From Methylicorpusculum sp. (lineage in GTDB: Bacteria; Pseudomonadota; Gammaproteobacteria; Methylococcales; Methylomonadaceae): DNA of 64,000 bases. Shown here one piece after another: positions 1 through 8,628 of the stretch (within the stretch, counting starts at the first letter, position 1; each line of letters begins with the position of its first letter). Location of the stretch: contig NZ_JAUSBX010000137.1 in assembly GCF_030651835.1 (NCBI RefSeq), forward strand, positions 59,222 to 123,221. The letters run 5' to 3'. Both the position numbers and the translations under genes were made by a program. The notes below the pieces were generated by a model. That model had not been told where the DNA came from. It made no database searches and was given only the letters and a program-made list of their open reading frames with translations.

Positions 1-725
1 CGTTTGTCTGGAATACCGGTTATCAAATCCTAGGCGCCGATTTCGCCATGCTGATTTCGATACCGTTCGCCAACACCACGGTGGGTGCGTCGCTGGATAC
101 CATGACCAATATCAATCTGGCGAATCGGGCCGCATCGTTCAACAAGCAACTAGCGGTTGACGACAGCGCCTTCGATATATCGGATATTTTCGTGCAACCG
201 TTGATGCTGGGCTGGCATGGCAAGCACTATGATGTATCCTCCGCCTATGGCTTTTACGCACCCACCGGCAAGTATGATGTCGATGATGTAGCCAACACCG
301 GTCTGGGATTTTGGGGGCATCAATTCCAGCTGGCGGGAGCCTTCTATCCGTTTGAACATAAAGGCACTGCCCTGATGCTGGCCGGTACTTACGAAGTCAA
401 TCATGAAACCCAAGGCAAAGCGTTTACCCAGGGCGGGCACTTTACCTTGAACTGGGGCGTGAGCCAGTTTCTGCCGATTACGGATAACCTGCTGTTGGAA
501 GTCGGCCCGGCCGGCTACAGCCAATGGCAGGTGCAGGACAATCATGGCGCCGATCAACCCAGTTTTTTGAATTCGCCCAATCAGGTGCATGCAGTGGGTG
601 GACAAATTGGCCTGGCGATACCCAAGGCCGACACCCAATTTACCTTTCATTACTTGACCGAATACGAGGCTGAATCCCTTTTTCGCGGCGATTACGCCGG
701 CTTTACCGCCGCTATCAAATTCTAG
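1..725 (+). CDS. Outer-membrane channel-like protein (Phenol_MetA_deg/SphA family), 3' part
   Basis: The reading frame is already open at position 3 and ends with TAG at 723-725, so about 240 C-terminal residues are visible and the start lies outside the window. The sequence is rich in alternating aromatic and polar residues and Gly-rich turns (ANTGLGFWGHQFQL, YGFYAPTGKYD) and ends in a terminal phenylalanine (AAIKF), as expected for an outer-membrane beta-barrel. It resembles the MetA-pathway phenol-degradation/SphA family, thought to form channels for hydrophobic substrates. It precedes a glycine-zipper protein and an arylsulfatase on the same strand. The substrate cannot be read from the sequence. 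Confidence 0.72.
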   Translation, partial: FVWNTGYQILGADFAMLISIPFANTTVGASLDTMTNINLANRAASFNKQLAVDDSAFDISDIFVQPLMLGWHGKHYDVSSAYGFYAPTGKYDVDDVANTGLGFWGHQFQLAGAFYPFEHKGTALMLAGTYEVNHETQGKAFTQGGHFTLNWGVSQFLPITDNLLLEVGPAGYSQWQVQDNHGADQPSFLNSPNQVHAVGGQIGLAIPKADTQFTFHYLTEYEAESLFRGDYAGFTAAIKF

Positions 726-765
726 CCCCGATCATGTCAAGGTCCTCCAATGCAGAGAAAACACC

Positions 766-1236
766 ATGAACAACCGATTCAATCTTATAAACGCCACGTC
801 ATTTGTCGCCGCATTCGGTTTCCTCGTCATATTGCCAGCCCAGGCTCAATTGATGATTTATCCCATGAAAGGCCAGAGCAATGAACAATTGTCTAAGGAT
901 CGATACGAATGCCATTTATGGGCGGTGCAACAATCCGGTTTCGACCCAACGGTTGCACAGACCACCCAGCAAGCTCCGCAATCCCAACAAGGTGGCCAAG
1001 TGCTTCGTGGCGGCGCTCGCGGCGCGGCGATGGGAGCCGCTGTCGGCGCCATCGCCGGTGATGCCGGCAAAGGCGCGGCTATTGGCGCAACAGCCGGTGG
1101 CATTCGCGGCGGTTTTAAACGTCTGGATCAAAACCATGCCACCGCAGCGCAAGCATCTCAAGCCGCTCCTGGGCAGGATGCCTATGATCACGCTATCAAG
1201 GCTTGCTTGGGTGGACGCAGTTATTCGGTGAACTAA
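766..1236 (+). CDS. Secreted glycine-zipper protein
   Basis: A 156-residue protein with a clear signal peptide (residues 1-28, ending LPAQAQ), a conserved Tyr-Glu-Cys segment near residue 48, a Gln-rich linker and a glycine-zipper at about 82-117 (repeated GxxxG/AxxxG such as GAAVGAIAGDAG). Gly-zipper proteins of the YMGG type sit in or at the outer membrane and may oligomerise. The start is the ATG at 766, 40 bp after the preceding stop. It probably belongs to the same transcription unit as the channel and the sulfatase. Its precise function is unknown. Confidence 0.75.
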   Translation: MNNRFNLINATSFVAAFGFLVILPAQAQLMIYPMKGQSNEQLSKDRYECHLWAVQQSGFDPTVAQTTQQAPQSQQGGQVLRGGARGAAMGAAVGAIAGDAGKGAAIGATAGGIRGGFKRLDQNHATAAQASQAAPGQDAYDHAIKACLGGRSYSVN

Positions 1237-1265
1237 TCGACTGTCACGAACTACACATTATCATT

Positions 1266-3668
1266 ATGAAAACGAAAGCAAATATTCTTCTGGCCTTAGG
1301 CGTTTTCGGCGCGATCATCGGCTCGGTGCAGGCTAAGCCTACGGCGGCAAAAACCGGCGATACCCTGGATCGTAGCGTGCTGCCCGTTGCCGAACCCAAG
1401 TCCAAAGCCCTGAAAGAAATCGACGTGCGTAAAGCCAAAGCTCCCGTGCGCTTTGAAGTCAAGGCACCCAAGGGCGCGCCGAATGTGGTGATCGTGCTGA
1501 TCGACGACATGGGCTTTGGCCAACCCAGTACCTTCGGTGGTGGTGTGGCCATGCCGACTCTGGATCATCTGGCCAATACCGGCTTGCGCTATAACAATAT
1601 GCACGTCACCGCCCTGTGTTCGCCGACCCGCGCAGCCTTGCTCACCGGGCGCAACCATCACACCAATAATACCGGCGCGGTGCAGGATATTGCCACCGCC
1701 TTTCCCGGCAATACCGGCATTCGCCCCAATAGTGTCGCACCGTTGGCCGAGATGCTGCGGCTGAATGGCTACAATACCGCCGCGTTTGGCAAATGGCATC
1801 TGACACCGCTGTGGGAAACCACCGCTTCCGGGCCGTTCGAGCGCTGGCCGACCGGCTCGGGTTTTGAAAAGTTTTACGGCTTTCTGGGCGGCGAAACCAA
1901 TCATTGGTCGCCGTATATTTTTGACGGCACCGCGCGCGTCGAACTTCCGCACGACCCCGCCTACAACTTCATGACCGATATGACGGACCGTTCCATCGCC
2001 TGGGTACGCGCACAACAGTCATTGACGCCGGACAAACCATTCTTCGTGTACTTCGCACCAGGCGCCACGCATGCGCCACACCATGCCCCGCAAGCCTGGA
2101 TTGATAAATACAAAGGCCAGTTCGATGCCGGCTGGGATAAATACCGGGAAGAAACTCTAGCCCGACAAATCCGCCTGGGCGTGGTACCGCCTGATACCAA
2201 GCTCGCGCCTAAACCGCCTGCAATCGCGAACTGGGAAACCTTAAGTGACGAGGAAAAACGCCTGTATGCGCGGCAGATGGAGGTCTTCGCAGGCTTTGCC
2301 GAATTTACCGATCACGAGGTTGGCCGGCTCGCCACCGCGCTGGAAGAACTGGGCGAGATGGACAACACAGTGTTCATTTATATCGCCGGCGATAACGGTG
2401 CCAGCGCCGAAGGCGGCATGGCCGGCATGTTCAACGAAATGCTGGCCTTTAATGGCATGCCCGCCAACGTGGCCGAACAGATGCCGTTCATCGATAAGTG
2501 GGGCGGCCCGGAATCTTACCCGCATTTCGCCGCAGGTTGGGCGGTGGCCGGTAACGCCCCGTTTGCCTGGTCTAAGCAGGTAGCAGCCGATTACGGCGGC
2601 ACCAAGAACGGTATGGTGGTGCACTGGCCAAAAGGCATTCGCGCCAACGGCGAGCTGCGTTCGCAGTGGCATCATGTGGTCGACATTGCCCCGACCGTGC
2701 TGGAAATCGCCGGTCTACCGGCGCCGAAAACGGTCAATGGCACGCCGCAAAAGCCGTTTGAAGGCACCAGTCTGGCTTACACCTTTAACGATGCCAAAGC
2801 CGCCAATCGACATCACACCCAGTATTTCGAAATATTGGGTAATCGTGCGCTGTATCACGACGGCTGGCTGGCACGAACCATACACCGAGCCCCTTGGGAG
2901 AGACAGCCACGAGCACCCTTCGCCGAGGATAAATGGGAGTTGTTCGATACTCGTAGCGATTTCAGTCTAGCCAATGACTTGGCGGCGCGACAGCCTGCCA
3001 AACTGAAAACCATGCAGGCGCTGTTTCTGCAGGAGGCGGTGAAATACAACGTATTGCCACTGGATGATCGCACGCTGGAACGCTTCGTACCCGCGTTAGC
3101 TGGGCGCCCGGACCTGATGGCGGGGCGGCATTCGCTAACCTTGTATGAGGGCATGACCGGCATCATGGAAAACGCCTTTATTGATGTTAAAAACCGGTCA
3201 CTGACTGTAACAGCCGAGGTCGAAATTCCGCAAAATGGAGCCAATGGGGTGATTCTTGCCCAGGGTGGTCGCTTTGGCGGCTGGGCACTGTATATGAAAG
3301 AGGGTAAGCCGGCTTATTCCTATAATCTGGCTGGCATGCAGCGCACCACTATCGCGGCAGCGCAGCCTTTGGCCGCAGGTAAAGCCAGCATCGTGCTGAA
3401 CTTTGCTTATGACGGCGGTGGCCCCGGCAAGGGCGGTATGGCTACGCTGACGGTGAACGGTGAAAAAGCCGCAGAGGGCCGCATCGAACGCACCACGCCG
3501 TTCGTCTTCTCATTGGACGAAGGCGCCGATGTGGGCAGGGATGAAGATACCCCGGTCAGCGAAGAGTACAAACAAGGCGACAATCGCTTTAATGGCAAGA
3601 TCGTCAAAGTGACGGTAGAGACTAAAGCCAATCCGCCTGTTCAAGCAGCTGTTGTTAGCAAGCAGTAG
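1266..3668 (+). CDS. Arylsulfatase (formylglycine-dependent sulfatase), exported
   Basis: An 800-residue sulfatase that hydrolyses sulfate esters, probably in the periplasm. The N-terminus (MKTKANILLALGVFG...VQA) is a signal peptide. A metal-binding DDMG follows in the first strand, and Cys118 lies in CSPTRAALLTGR, the C-x-P-x-R signature whose Cys is converted to formylglycine by FGE or anSME. GDNGAS near the middle supplies further metal ligands. The long C-terminal extension looks like a beta-rich add-on domain. An upstream in-frame start at 1203 would overlap the preceding gene and put 21 residues before the signal peptide, so 1266 is preferred. No maturase gene is visible nearby. Confidence 0.9.
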   Translation: MKTKANILLALGVFGAIIGSVQAKPTAAKTGDTLDRSVLPVAEPKSKALKEIDVRKAKAPVRFEVKAPKGAPNVVIVLIDDMGFGQPSTFGGGVAMPTLDHLANTGLRYNNMHVTALCSPTRAALLTGRNHHTNNTGAVQDIATAFPGNTGIRPNSVAPLAEMLRLNGYNTAAFGKWHLTPLWETTASGPFERWPTGSGFEKFYGFLGGETNHWSPYIFDGTARVELPHDPAYNFMTDMTDRSIAWVRAQQSLTPDKPFFVYFAPGATHAPHHAPQAWIDKYKGQFDAGWDKYREETLARQIRLGVVPPDTKLAPKPPAIANWETLSDEEKRLYARQMEVFAGFAEFTDHEVGRLATALEELGEMDNTVFIYIAGDNGASAEGGMAGMFNEMLAFNGMPANVAEQMPFIDKWGGPESYPHFAAGWAVAGNAPFAWSKQVAADYGGTKNGMVVHWPKGIRANGELRSQWHHVVDIAPTVLEIAGLPAPKTVNGTPQKPFEGTSLAYTFNDAKAANRHHTQYFEILGNRALYHDGWLARTIHRAPWERQPRAPFAEDKWELFDTRSDFSLANDLAARQPAKLKTMQALFLQEAVKYNVLPLDDRTLERFVPALAGRPDLMAGRHSLTLYEGMTGIMENAFIDVKNRSLTVTAEVEIPQNGANGVILAQGGRFGGWALYMKEGKPAYSYNLAGMQRTTIAAAQPLAAGKASIVLNFAYDGGGPGKGGMATLTVNGEKAAEGRIERTTPFVFSLDEGADVGRDEDTPVSEEYKQGDNRFNGKIVKVTVETKANPPVQAAVVSKQ

Positions 3669-3764
3669 CTGGCACTTTGCAATACCGGATTTTTAACTCG
3701 TAAGAACAGCAAAGAATCCACACACCATGAAACACAACTTTTCCACTTTATTTTAAGAGAATCT

Positions 3765-4347
3765 ATGAAAATCACTATGACGAAGGCTCTGAGCCTTACA
3801 GCCGTATTGCTGATATTGGCCGTTGTAATATTGGATAGCACTGCGTTGGCCGGCGAACTGGCCGGGGCTAAACTACCCGACACGCTCAAGGCCGGCGATA
3901 AAACCTTGCGGTTAAACGGGTTAGGCCTGAGGAAAAAGGCCATTATCAAAGTTTATGTGGGCGGACTCTACCTCGAATCGCCTTCAAAGGATGCCGCTGC
4001 GATCCTGGCGTCCGATCAAAGTAAGGCGATTACCCTGTTTTTCTTACGCGACCTGACTAAGGCGCAACTCGCGGAGGCTTTCGGCTTTCCAGGAAAGTTT
4101 CGAGGAGAATGCGGCGGATAAGGCAGGACAGAAAGCAGCTTTCGACAAAATGCTTAGGCTGCTTCCCTATGTGAAGGAAGGTCAAACGCTGACTTTCACC
4201 TACCTGCCGGAAAAAGGCACCATGCTACAAGCCGGAAATAAGGAATTGGGCGCCTTCGAAGGTAAGGGCTTCGCAGACGCAGTCTTCTCGATCTGGCTGG
4301 GCCCTAAGCCGCCTTCAGAGGACCTAAAGCAAGGGTTATTGGGTTAA
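3765..4347 (+). pseudogene. Chalcone isomerase-like protein, frameshifted
   Basis: The first part (3765-4121) encodes a signal peptide and the chalcone-isomerase-like start (KLPDTLKAGDKTLRLNG, KVYVGGLYLE), then runs into a stop. From about 4090 the homology continues in another frame (FQESFEENAADKAGQKAAFDKM ... FADAVFSIWLG) to TAA at 4345-4347. The break coincides with a perfect tandem duplication GGCTTTC-GGCTTTC at 4076-4089. Removing one copy restores one continuous protein of about 191 residues. The family (bacterial chalcone isomerase-like, Chalcone_3) has no settled role. As it stands the gene makes a truncated product, unless the 7-bp insertion is a sequencing error or a reversible slippage site. 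Confidence 0.82.
4076..4089 (+). repeat. 7-bp tandem duplication causing a frameshift
   Basis: GGCTTTC occurs twice back to back and shifts the chalcone-isomerase-like frame by +1. Deleting either copy gives the reading Glu-Ala-Phe-Gln-Glu-Ser-Phe-Glu-Glu, joining the two halves of the gene. Confidence 0.9.
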
Positions 4348-4384
4348 TGAGTACTGTCGAATTTTTTAAGTTTGGAGGAAACAA

Positions 4385-5185
4385 GTGAGAACTTATCATC
4401 AAAAAAAAATTGTAACTATAGCGGCTTGGGCGCTGCCATTTTGCATTGTAGGCTTACTGTCGTCAGGTTGTTCCACTGTCAATCAAGGCAGCAACGTCCT
4501 CAAGGAAGAAATGGTCCAGCCTGCGGCGGATGCCGGTTTTATCGAACATCCGGAACGGCAGTCCAGACCGGCGGATTTGCCTTTCCAAAAAGTGTGGATC
4601 AAGCCGGGATTCGACATGAAAGCTTACCAGAATCTGGTGGTGGCGCCGGTCAACACCCAATACGTGCTGGAGCTGGACTGGATGCATAAACTCAGCTCGG
4701 CCAACGTGCTGGGCGACGTCAAAAAGGATACCGCCGAGCTGGCCGAATATTTCCACCATCAAGTGGTAAAACACTTTAAAGAAGATCCGTTGCACCGTTT
4801 TCAGATCATTGAACACCCACAGCAAAATCTGACTTCCGCACTACGCTTGGAATTGGCCTTGATCGAAGTCAATCCGTCGCAATCCATGCTGCATGCGCTG
4901 AGCTGGGCCGGCCCTCCGGGTACGGGCACTGCGGTGGGCCTGGTCAACAAGCGCGCCGCCGCTTTTGAAGGACGCTTGCGCGACCTGAAAACCGGTGAAG
5001 TGGTAGCCACCTTTGCCGATCGCGACAGCCAGGATGCCGGCCCCATCGACCTGACCCGGCTGACTTGGTACGGACCGGCCAAAGGCATCATGGAACGCTG
5101 GGCGCAACAGTTTGTGCAAATTGCCAACCGTAAACCAGGTGAGGTGATTGTCGACCCCACTGCGTTTACCTTGCGCCCTTTTTAA
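4385..5185 (+). CDS. DUF3313-like lipoprotein
   Basis: A 266-residue protein starting at GTG 4385, preceded by a good ribosome-binding site (GGAGG at 4374-4378). The signal peptide ends in a lipobox (LLSSGC, Cys about residue 30), so it is probably a membrane-anchored lipoprotein. The mature part, with a conserved Tyr-x-x-Leu-Val-Val-Ala-Pro-Val segment, an Arg-Leu-Glu-Leu-Ala region and a FEGRLRDLKTGEVVATF strand, resembles the DUF3313 lipoproteins of proteobacteria. No function is established. It is the last gene of the rightward group that opens the window. Confidence 0.65.
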   Translation: MRTYHQKKIVTIAAWALPFCIVGLLSSGCSTVNQGSNVLKEEMVQPAADAGFIEHPERQSRPADLPFQKVWIKPGFDMKAYQNLVVAPVNTQYVLELDWMHKLSSANVLGDVKKDTAELAEYFHHQVVKHFKEDPLHRFQIIEHPQQNLTSALRLELALIEVNPSQSMLHALSWAGPPGTGTAVGLVNKRAAAFEGRLRDLKTGEVVATFADRDSQDAGPIDLTRLTWYGPAKGIMERWAQQFVQIANRKPGEVIVDPTAFTLRPF

Positions 5186-5231
5186 TCTAGCTAGCTATTT
5201 CTTTCGCGCCAATTTGGACTGGATCTAAAGC

Positions 5232-5305
5232 ATGAAGTGGCTTAAGTATAGTTTTTTTAGGCGTTATTATTGATCCTGACGGCCATAGTAGGCGTGAGTC
5301 TTTGA
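5232..5305 (+). pseudogene. Possible decayed N-terminus of an AsmA-type protein
   Basis: ATG at 5232 reads MKWLKYSF, then after a frame change the sequence reads ALLLILTAIVGVSL, giving a short basic start plus a hydrophobic helix as in AsmA-family proteins. Stops follow at once in all frames. The match is short and this is a weak call. Confidence 0.28.
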
Positions 5306-5855
5306 CTATGGCTTGACAGGGCATGGCATGGTTCTTCTTATTCCACATCCTCAGTCACAAAGATCATGTCTGTCAGCCTCCTCATGTTCTTTCTGAAACG
5401 CAGGTCCGAATCGCCTGCGACAGGCGGATGGCTACAAGATTATCAGGTCTTGTAATTACCCTTAGTAAATAGTTTGAATGTCCGTTTCATGCCTAATTCC
5501 TGTCACAACTTTTGTTTGAATCTATGTCAGCTCAGGGTCGATTTTGATCCTTCAATACTGAAAGAGCGGGTCTCGGCTATAAGTCGCCCTTAACCTCATC
5601 AAATTCAATGACCACGAATGTGCCTGTTCCTGACTTCAGCTTTAACTAAAAAACCAGCTTCATGACAAAATCCTCAAAACTCCACCTTGTTCTGCTTATA
5701 TTCCAGACGGTAAGGTCCCAGAGGTATGGTTTTCATAGGTTTGTTCGGCGACTACTTTCTCGGTTGTTCCAGTCAAGTTTATTCAGATCATGTTGCCATT
5801 TAACAAAGCCAAACTTTTTTTTATGATCTGAAAGAAGTGTTATTTTACCAAAAAA
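5306..5855. other. Intergenic stretch without a recognisable gene
   Basis: About 550 bp between the lipoprotein gene and the leftward regulator gene contain no open frame of useful length on either strand, and no clear terminator or promoter. Its composition and scattered stops are consistent with decayed coding sequence, but I could not name a parent gene. Confidence 0.5.
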
Positions 5856-6662
5856 CTAATGCTGCTCCAGCAATCTAAACAACATTTCCCGGATATTCAT
5901 CGGCTCAAAAGGCTTGTCGCAAATGGCCGAGACACCGGCCTGCTGAACCCTGCTCAACCTTTTTTCGTTGGCTTCACTGGTGACCATCAAAATGGGCACA
6001 AAACGATTATCCAGGGTATCCCTGATTGATTTAATCAACGCTTCGCCATCCATTTCGGGCATATTGTAATCAGTGACGATCAAATCAAAAGATTCATTGT
6101 TATCGGAAAATATCTGCAATGCTTCCTTTCCATTTCTTGCAGTCGATACATTATTAATGCCCATATTGTTTAAAATTCGCGTGATGTGTTTAAGCGACAT
6201 GATGCTGTCATCTACAACCAGTACTCGAATATTTTCTATGTCGTATGAATCAAGATGTATCTCTTCAGGCTCGACCAGTTCAATAGTCGCGCGTAAAGCC
6301 CGCTTTAAATCCGAATGACTGAAGGGTTTTGGCAAGATGGCTACTACACCGGATTGCCTGATGGGTTCCAGCGCCGTTAAATTGGTTTCGCTGGAAATGA
6401 GCATGCAGACTGTGTTCTCAAATTGAGGCGAACTTTTTATCGATGAAAAAAGCTCGGTTGCCGTCATGTCAGGAAGATACATGCTGCTGATGATCAAATC
6501 GGGTTGATAATTTTCAAGCAGTGCTATCGCTTGTTCACCGGATGAGACGCCTTGAATATTAACGACACCCTCTTCATGAAGATGATTAAGTATGATTTTT
6601 AACTGGGTAACCGAAGGTTCTATCAGAACAATCGACAAGTCAGATATTGAGAGATAAGTCAT
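5856..6662 (-). CDS. Double-receiver response regulator, first receiver degenerate
   Basis: A 268-residue protein made only of two CheY-like receiver domains. Receiver 2 (about residues 145-268) is complete: acidic pair Asp151-Asp152, phosphoacceptor Asp198 in LIVTDYNMPEMDG, and Lys in CDKPF. Receiver 1 (about 9-125) keeps the fold and the KPF lysine, but Ser60 replaces the phosphoacceptor Asp (DLIISSMYLPDM) and the acidic pair is reduced to one Glu (LIEPS). No output domain is present, so it probably works by protein-protein contact, as in chemotaxis or phosphorelay systems. No histidine kinase is adjacent. Confidence 0.88.
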   Translation of the reverse strand: MTYLSISDLSIVLIEPSVTQLKIILNHLHEEGVVNIQGVSSGEQAIALLENYQPDLIISSMYLPDMTATELFSSIKSSPQFENTVCMLISSETNLTALEPIRQSGVVAILPKPFSHSDLKRALRATIELVEPEEIHLDSYDIENIRVLVVDDSIMSLKHITRILNNMGINNVSTARNGKEALQIFSDNNESFDLIVTDYNMPEMDGEALIKSIRDTLDNRFVPILMVTSEANEKRLSRVQQAGVSAICDKPFEPMNIREMLFRLLEQH

Positions 6663-6784
6663 AAAGGTACTTGATCAATGAATTAATAAAATCGCAACAA
6701 AACAGCTTCTAACACAATTAATGCGGTGTAATTGATTAACGGGTAAGCCCACGTTCTTTCCAAGCAAAAATCAGGTTGGCTGAA

Positions 6785-7315
6785 TTAATGACTTTGCCCT
6801 TCATATACATCAATAAAGCCCTTATTGTTTGGCATGATAATCCGCGGAAGGGTTTTCGCACTTATTTCATCCTCACTTTTGATAATCCGGTTAATGTAAA
6901 GAAGATAAGCGGTTACCGCATATAACTGATTATTAGTTAAAGAACCGGGCGCCGATAAAGGCATGGAACGCCTTATAAAATCAAACAAAGTCGTTGCGTA
7001 AGGCCAGTAAGTTCCAATGGTTTTATCGGGTGGATTATCAGTTAAGCCGTGCATTGCACCGGCTAATTCTTCTGCGCTGCCCCCTTCCCCTTTGAGTCCA
7101 TGACAGGTTTCACAATGCTGACTGTAAATTGCCTCTCCCTGCGTTGCATTGCCTTGACCTTCCGGCAACCCCTCTCCATCAGGAAATACGTCATAGCTCC
7201 ATTGTTTAATTAAATCACTAGAAGCTATTTGTCCCCGGTCAGGACTGCTCTGAGCAATTCCAGTCAGAGACCAGCAAATTATAAAAAAGAATAGCAGAGT
7301 TTTACGCATAGACAT
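6785..7315 (-). CDS. soxD: SoxD-like c-type cytochrome
   Basis: A 176-residue exported monohaem cytochrome c. The start MSMRKTLLFF at 7315 begins a signal peptide (ending TGIAQS). The haem site is CETCHG, and a distal Met is available in RRSMPLS. The start overlaps the end of soxC by 14 bases, indicating translational coupling. In the Sox pathway SoxD accepts electrons from the molybdenum subunit SoxC during oxidation of the sulfane sulfur bound to SoxYZ. An open frame extends further upstream inside soxC, but lacks a signal peptide there and was not used. Confidence 0.8.
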   Translation of the reverse strand: MSMRKTLLFFFIICWSLTGIAQSSPDRGQIASSDLIKQWSYDVFPDGEGLPEGQGNATQGEAIYSQHCETCHGLKGEGGSAEELAGAMHGLTDNPPDKTIGTYWPYATTLFDFIRRSMPLSAPGSLTNNQLYAVTAYLLYINRIIKSEDEISAKTLPRIIMPNNKGFIDVYEGQSH

Positions 7316-8555
7316 GACTGACACTCCCATCATCCGCAATCGCCCAACTGACAATGGCATTATAGTGAAAATAGCCCTGCTGTCCTTTTGCCTGGATAAG
7401 CTCATACCGCTCAGGCTGCTGATTACCTCGGTCATCAATTGCACGGCTTTTTAATACCGCCTTTTTTCCATCCCACTGCCAAGGAATGCGAAAACGGGTG
7501 AAACATTTAGATAAAACCGGTTCCTGCAATTGCGCATCCGCCCAACTTTTTCCCCCATCTGCCGATACTTCGACTTTAACGATTTTGCCATGACCACTCC
7601 AGGCCAGACCGGTAATCTGATACAAGCCGGGGTTATCAAGTTGCTGTCCATAGGATGGACGGGTAATCAGGGACTTGACACCCATTACAAAACTGAATTG
7701 CTCTGCCATGCCGTTGGGTAACAATTCGGTGTATTTCGCTGTTTCATTTCTTGCCATGACCGGTCTGTTAGTCAAACGTAACCGACGCAGCCATTTGACA
7801 TTCAACACACCTTCCCATCCCGGCACCAATAAACGAACCGGATAACCATTCTCCGGCCTGATTCGCTCACCGTTTTGATAAAAAGCCAAGAGGCAATCAT
7901 CCAGCACTTTTTCCAACGGCAAACTGATATTCATCATGGAGGCATCGGCGCCTTCGGCTATTACCCATTTTGCTCTGCCTTTGATACCGGCTTCGTTGAA
8001 CAGCATCTTGACAGGAATGCCGGTCCATTCGCTGCATGAGGCCATGCCATGAAAATAGCCCGCTTCAGTTTGCATGGGTTCACTGTGCCAACCTGCATTG
8101 CTGTTACCGCCACATTCAATAAAACAATAACGGCTGGTCATTGGATAACGTAATAAATCCTCAATTCTGAAAACCAATGCCCGATTGACCAAGCCATGAA
8201 TCAATAAATGGTGATATTGGGGGTCAATATCCGGCACGCCGTTATGGTGCCGTTCAAAATGTAAGCCATTAGGCGTTATCATCCCTTCCAAAGCATGTAG
8301 AGGTGTCCAAGAAACCCCATTTCCCGGAGCTGCGGCATTGCCCATCGTCCAGCGTATGACTTTGTTTTCGTAATTGGAAGGCTTGCCGTAATTTGATAAT
8401 GCCCGTCCTGGTCTTGTCATGGCATCGCTGCGCACTTCTTCGGCCATCACTGAGGGAGCTAACCATGCGATACTGGAAAAAGTGAGTCCTTTTTTAAGAA
8501 ACAAACGTCTATCCAACAGTCCACCACCGGCGATGGGTTTCAATTCATCATGCAT
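7302..8555 (-). CDS. soxC: SoxC-like molybdopterin sulfur/sulfite dehydrogenase subunit
   Basis: A 417-residue member of the sulfite oxidase superfamily. A twin-arginine export signal (DRRLFLKKG, about residues 16-24) indicates folding with cofactor before periplasmic export. The molybdenum ligand is the Cys of FIECGGNSNAGW, and the segments GLHFERHHNGVPDIDPQ and LLVPGWEGVLNVKWLRRL are typical of SoxC. The C-terminal half is the dimerisation (Mo-co_dimer) domain. It is co-transcribed with soxD just downstream. No soxXYZAB genes are in the window, so whether it serves thiosulfate oxidation or sulfite removal is open. Confidence 0.88.
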   Translation of the reverse strand: MHDELKPIAGGGLLDRRLFLKKGLTFSSIAWLAPSVMAEEVRSDAMTRPGRALSNYGKPSNYENKVIRWTMGNAAAPGNGVSWTPLHALEGMITPNGLHFERHHNGVPDIDPQYHHLLIHGLVNRALVFRIEDLLRYPMTSRYCFIECGGNSNAGWHSEPMQTEAGYFHGMASCSEWTGIPVKMLFNEAGIKGRAKWVIAEGADASMMNISLPLEKVLDDCLLAFYQNGERIRPENGYPVRLLVPGWEGVLNVKWLRRLRLTNRPVMARNETAKYTELLPNGMAEQFSFVMGVKSLITRPSYGQQLDNPGLYQITGLAWSGHGKIVKVEVSADGGKSWADAQLQEPVLSKCFTRFRIPWQWDGKKAVLKSRAIDDRGNQQPERYELIQAKGQQGYFHYNAIVSWAIADDGSVSHVYA

Positions 8556-8584
8556 AAGCCTGGCATCCTCTCAAGTTTGTTGAA

Positions 8585-8628
8585 CTTTTAGCGGTAAAGC
8601 GGCTAATGGTCCGTCTTACCGCTAAAAG
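8585..8628. repeat. 13-bp perfect inverted repeat upstream of soxC
   Basis: CTTTTAGCGGTAA at 8585-8597 is repeated in inverse orientation at 8616-8628 with an 18-bp spacer. It lies 30-73 bp upstream of soxC on its template side. No T-run follows in either direction, so it looks more like an operator or a mobile-element end than a terminator. The rest of 8629-8922 shows no gene. Confidence 0.75.

Noticed and set aside
150..650. 166-codon minus-strand frame opposite the channel gene
   Set aside because: A shadow of the plus-strand frame, which has beta-barrel features and fits the operon direction.
1203..1265. Upstream start for the arylsulfatase
   Set aside because: It would overlap the glycine-zipper gene and place 21 non-signal residues before a good signal peptide.
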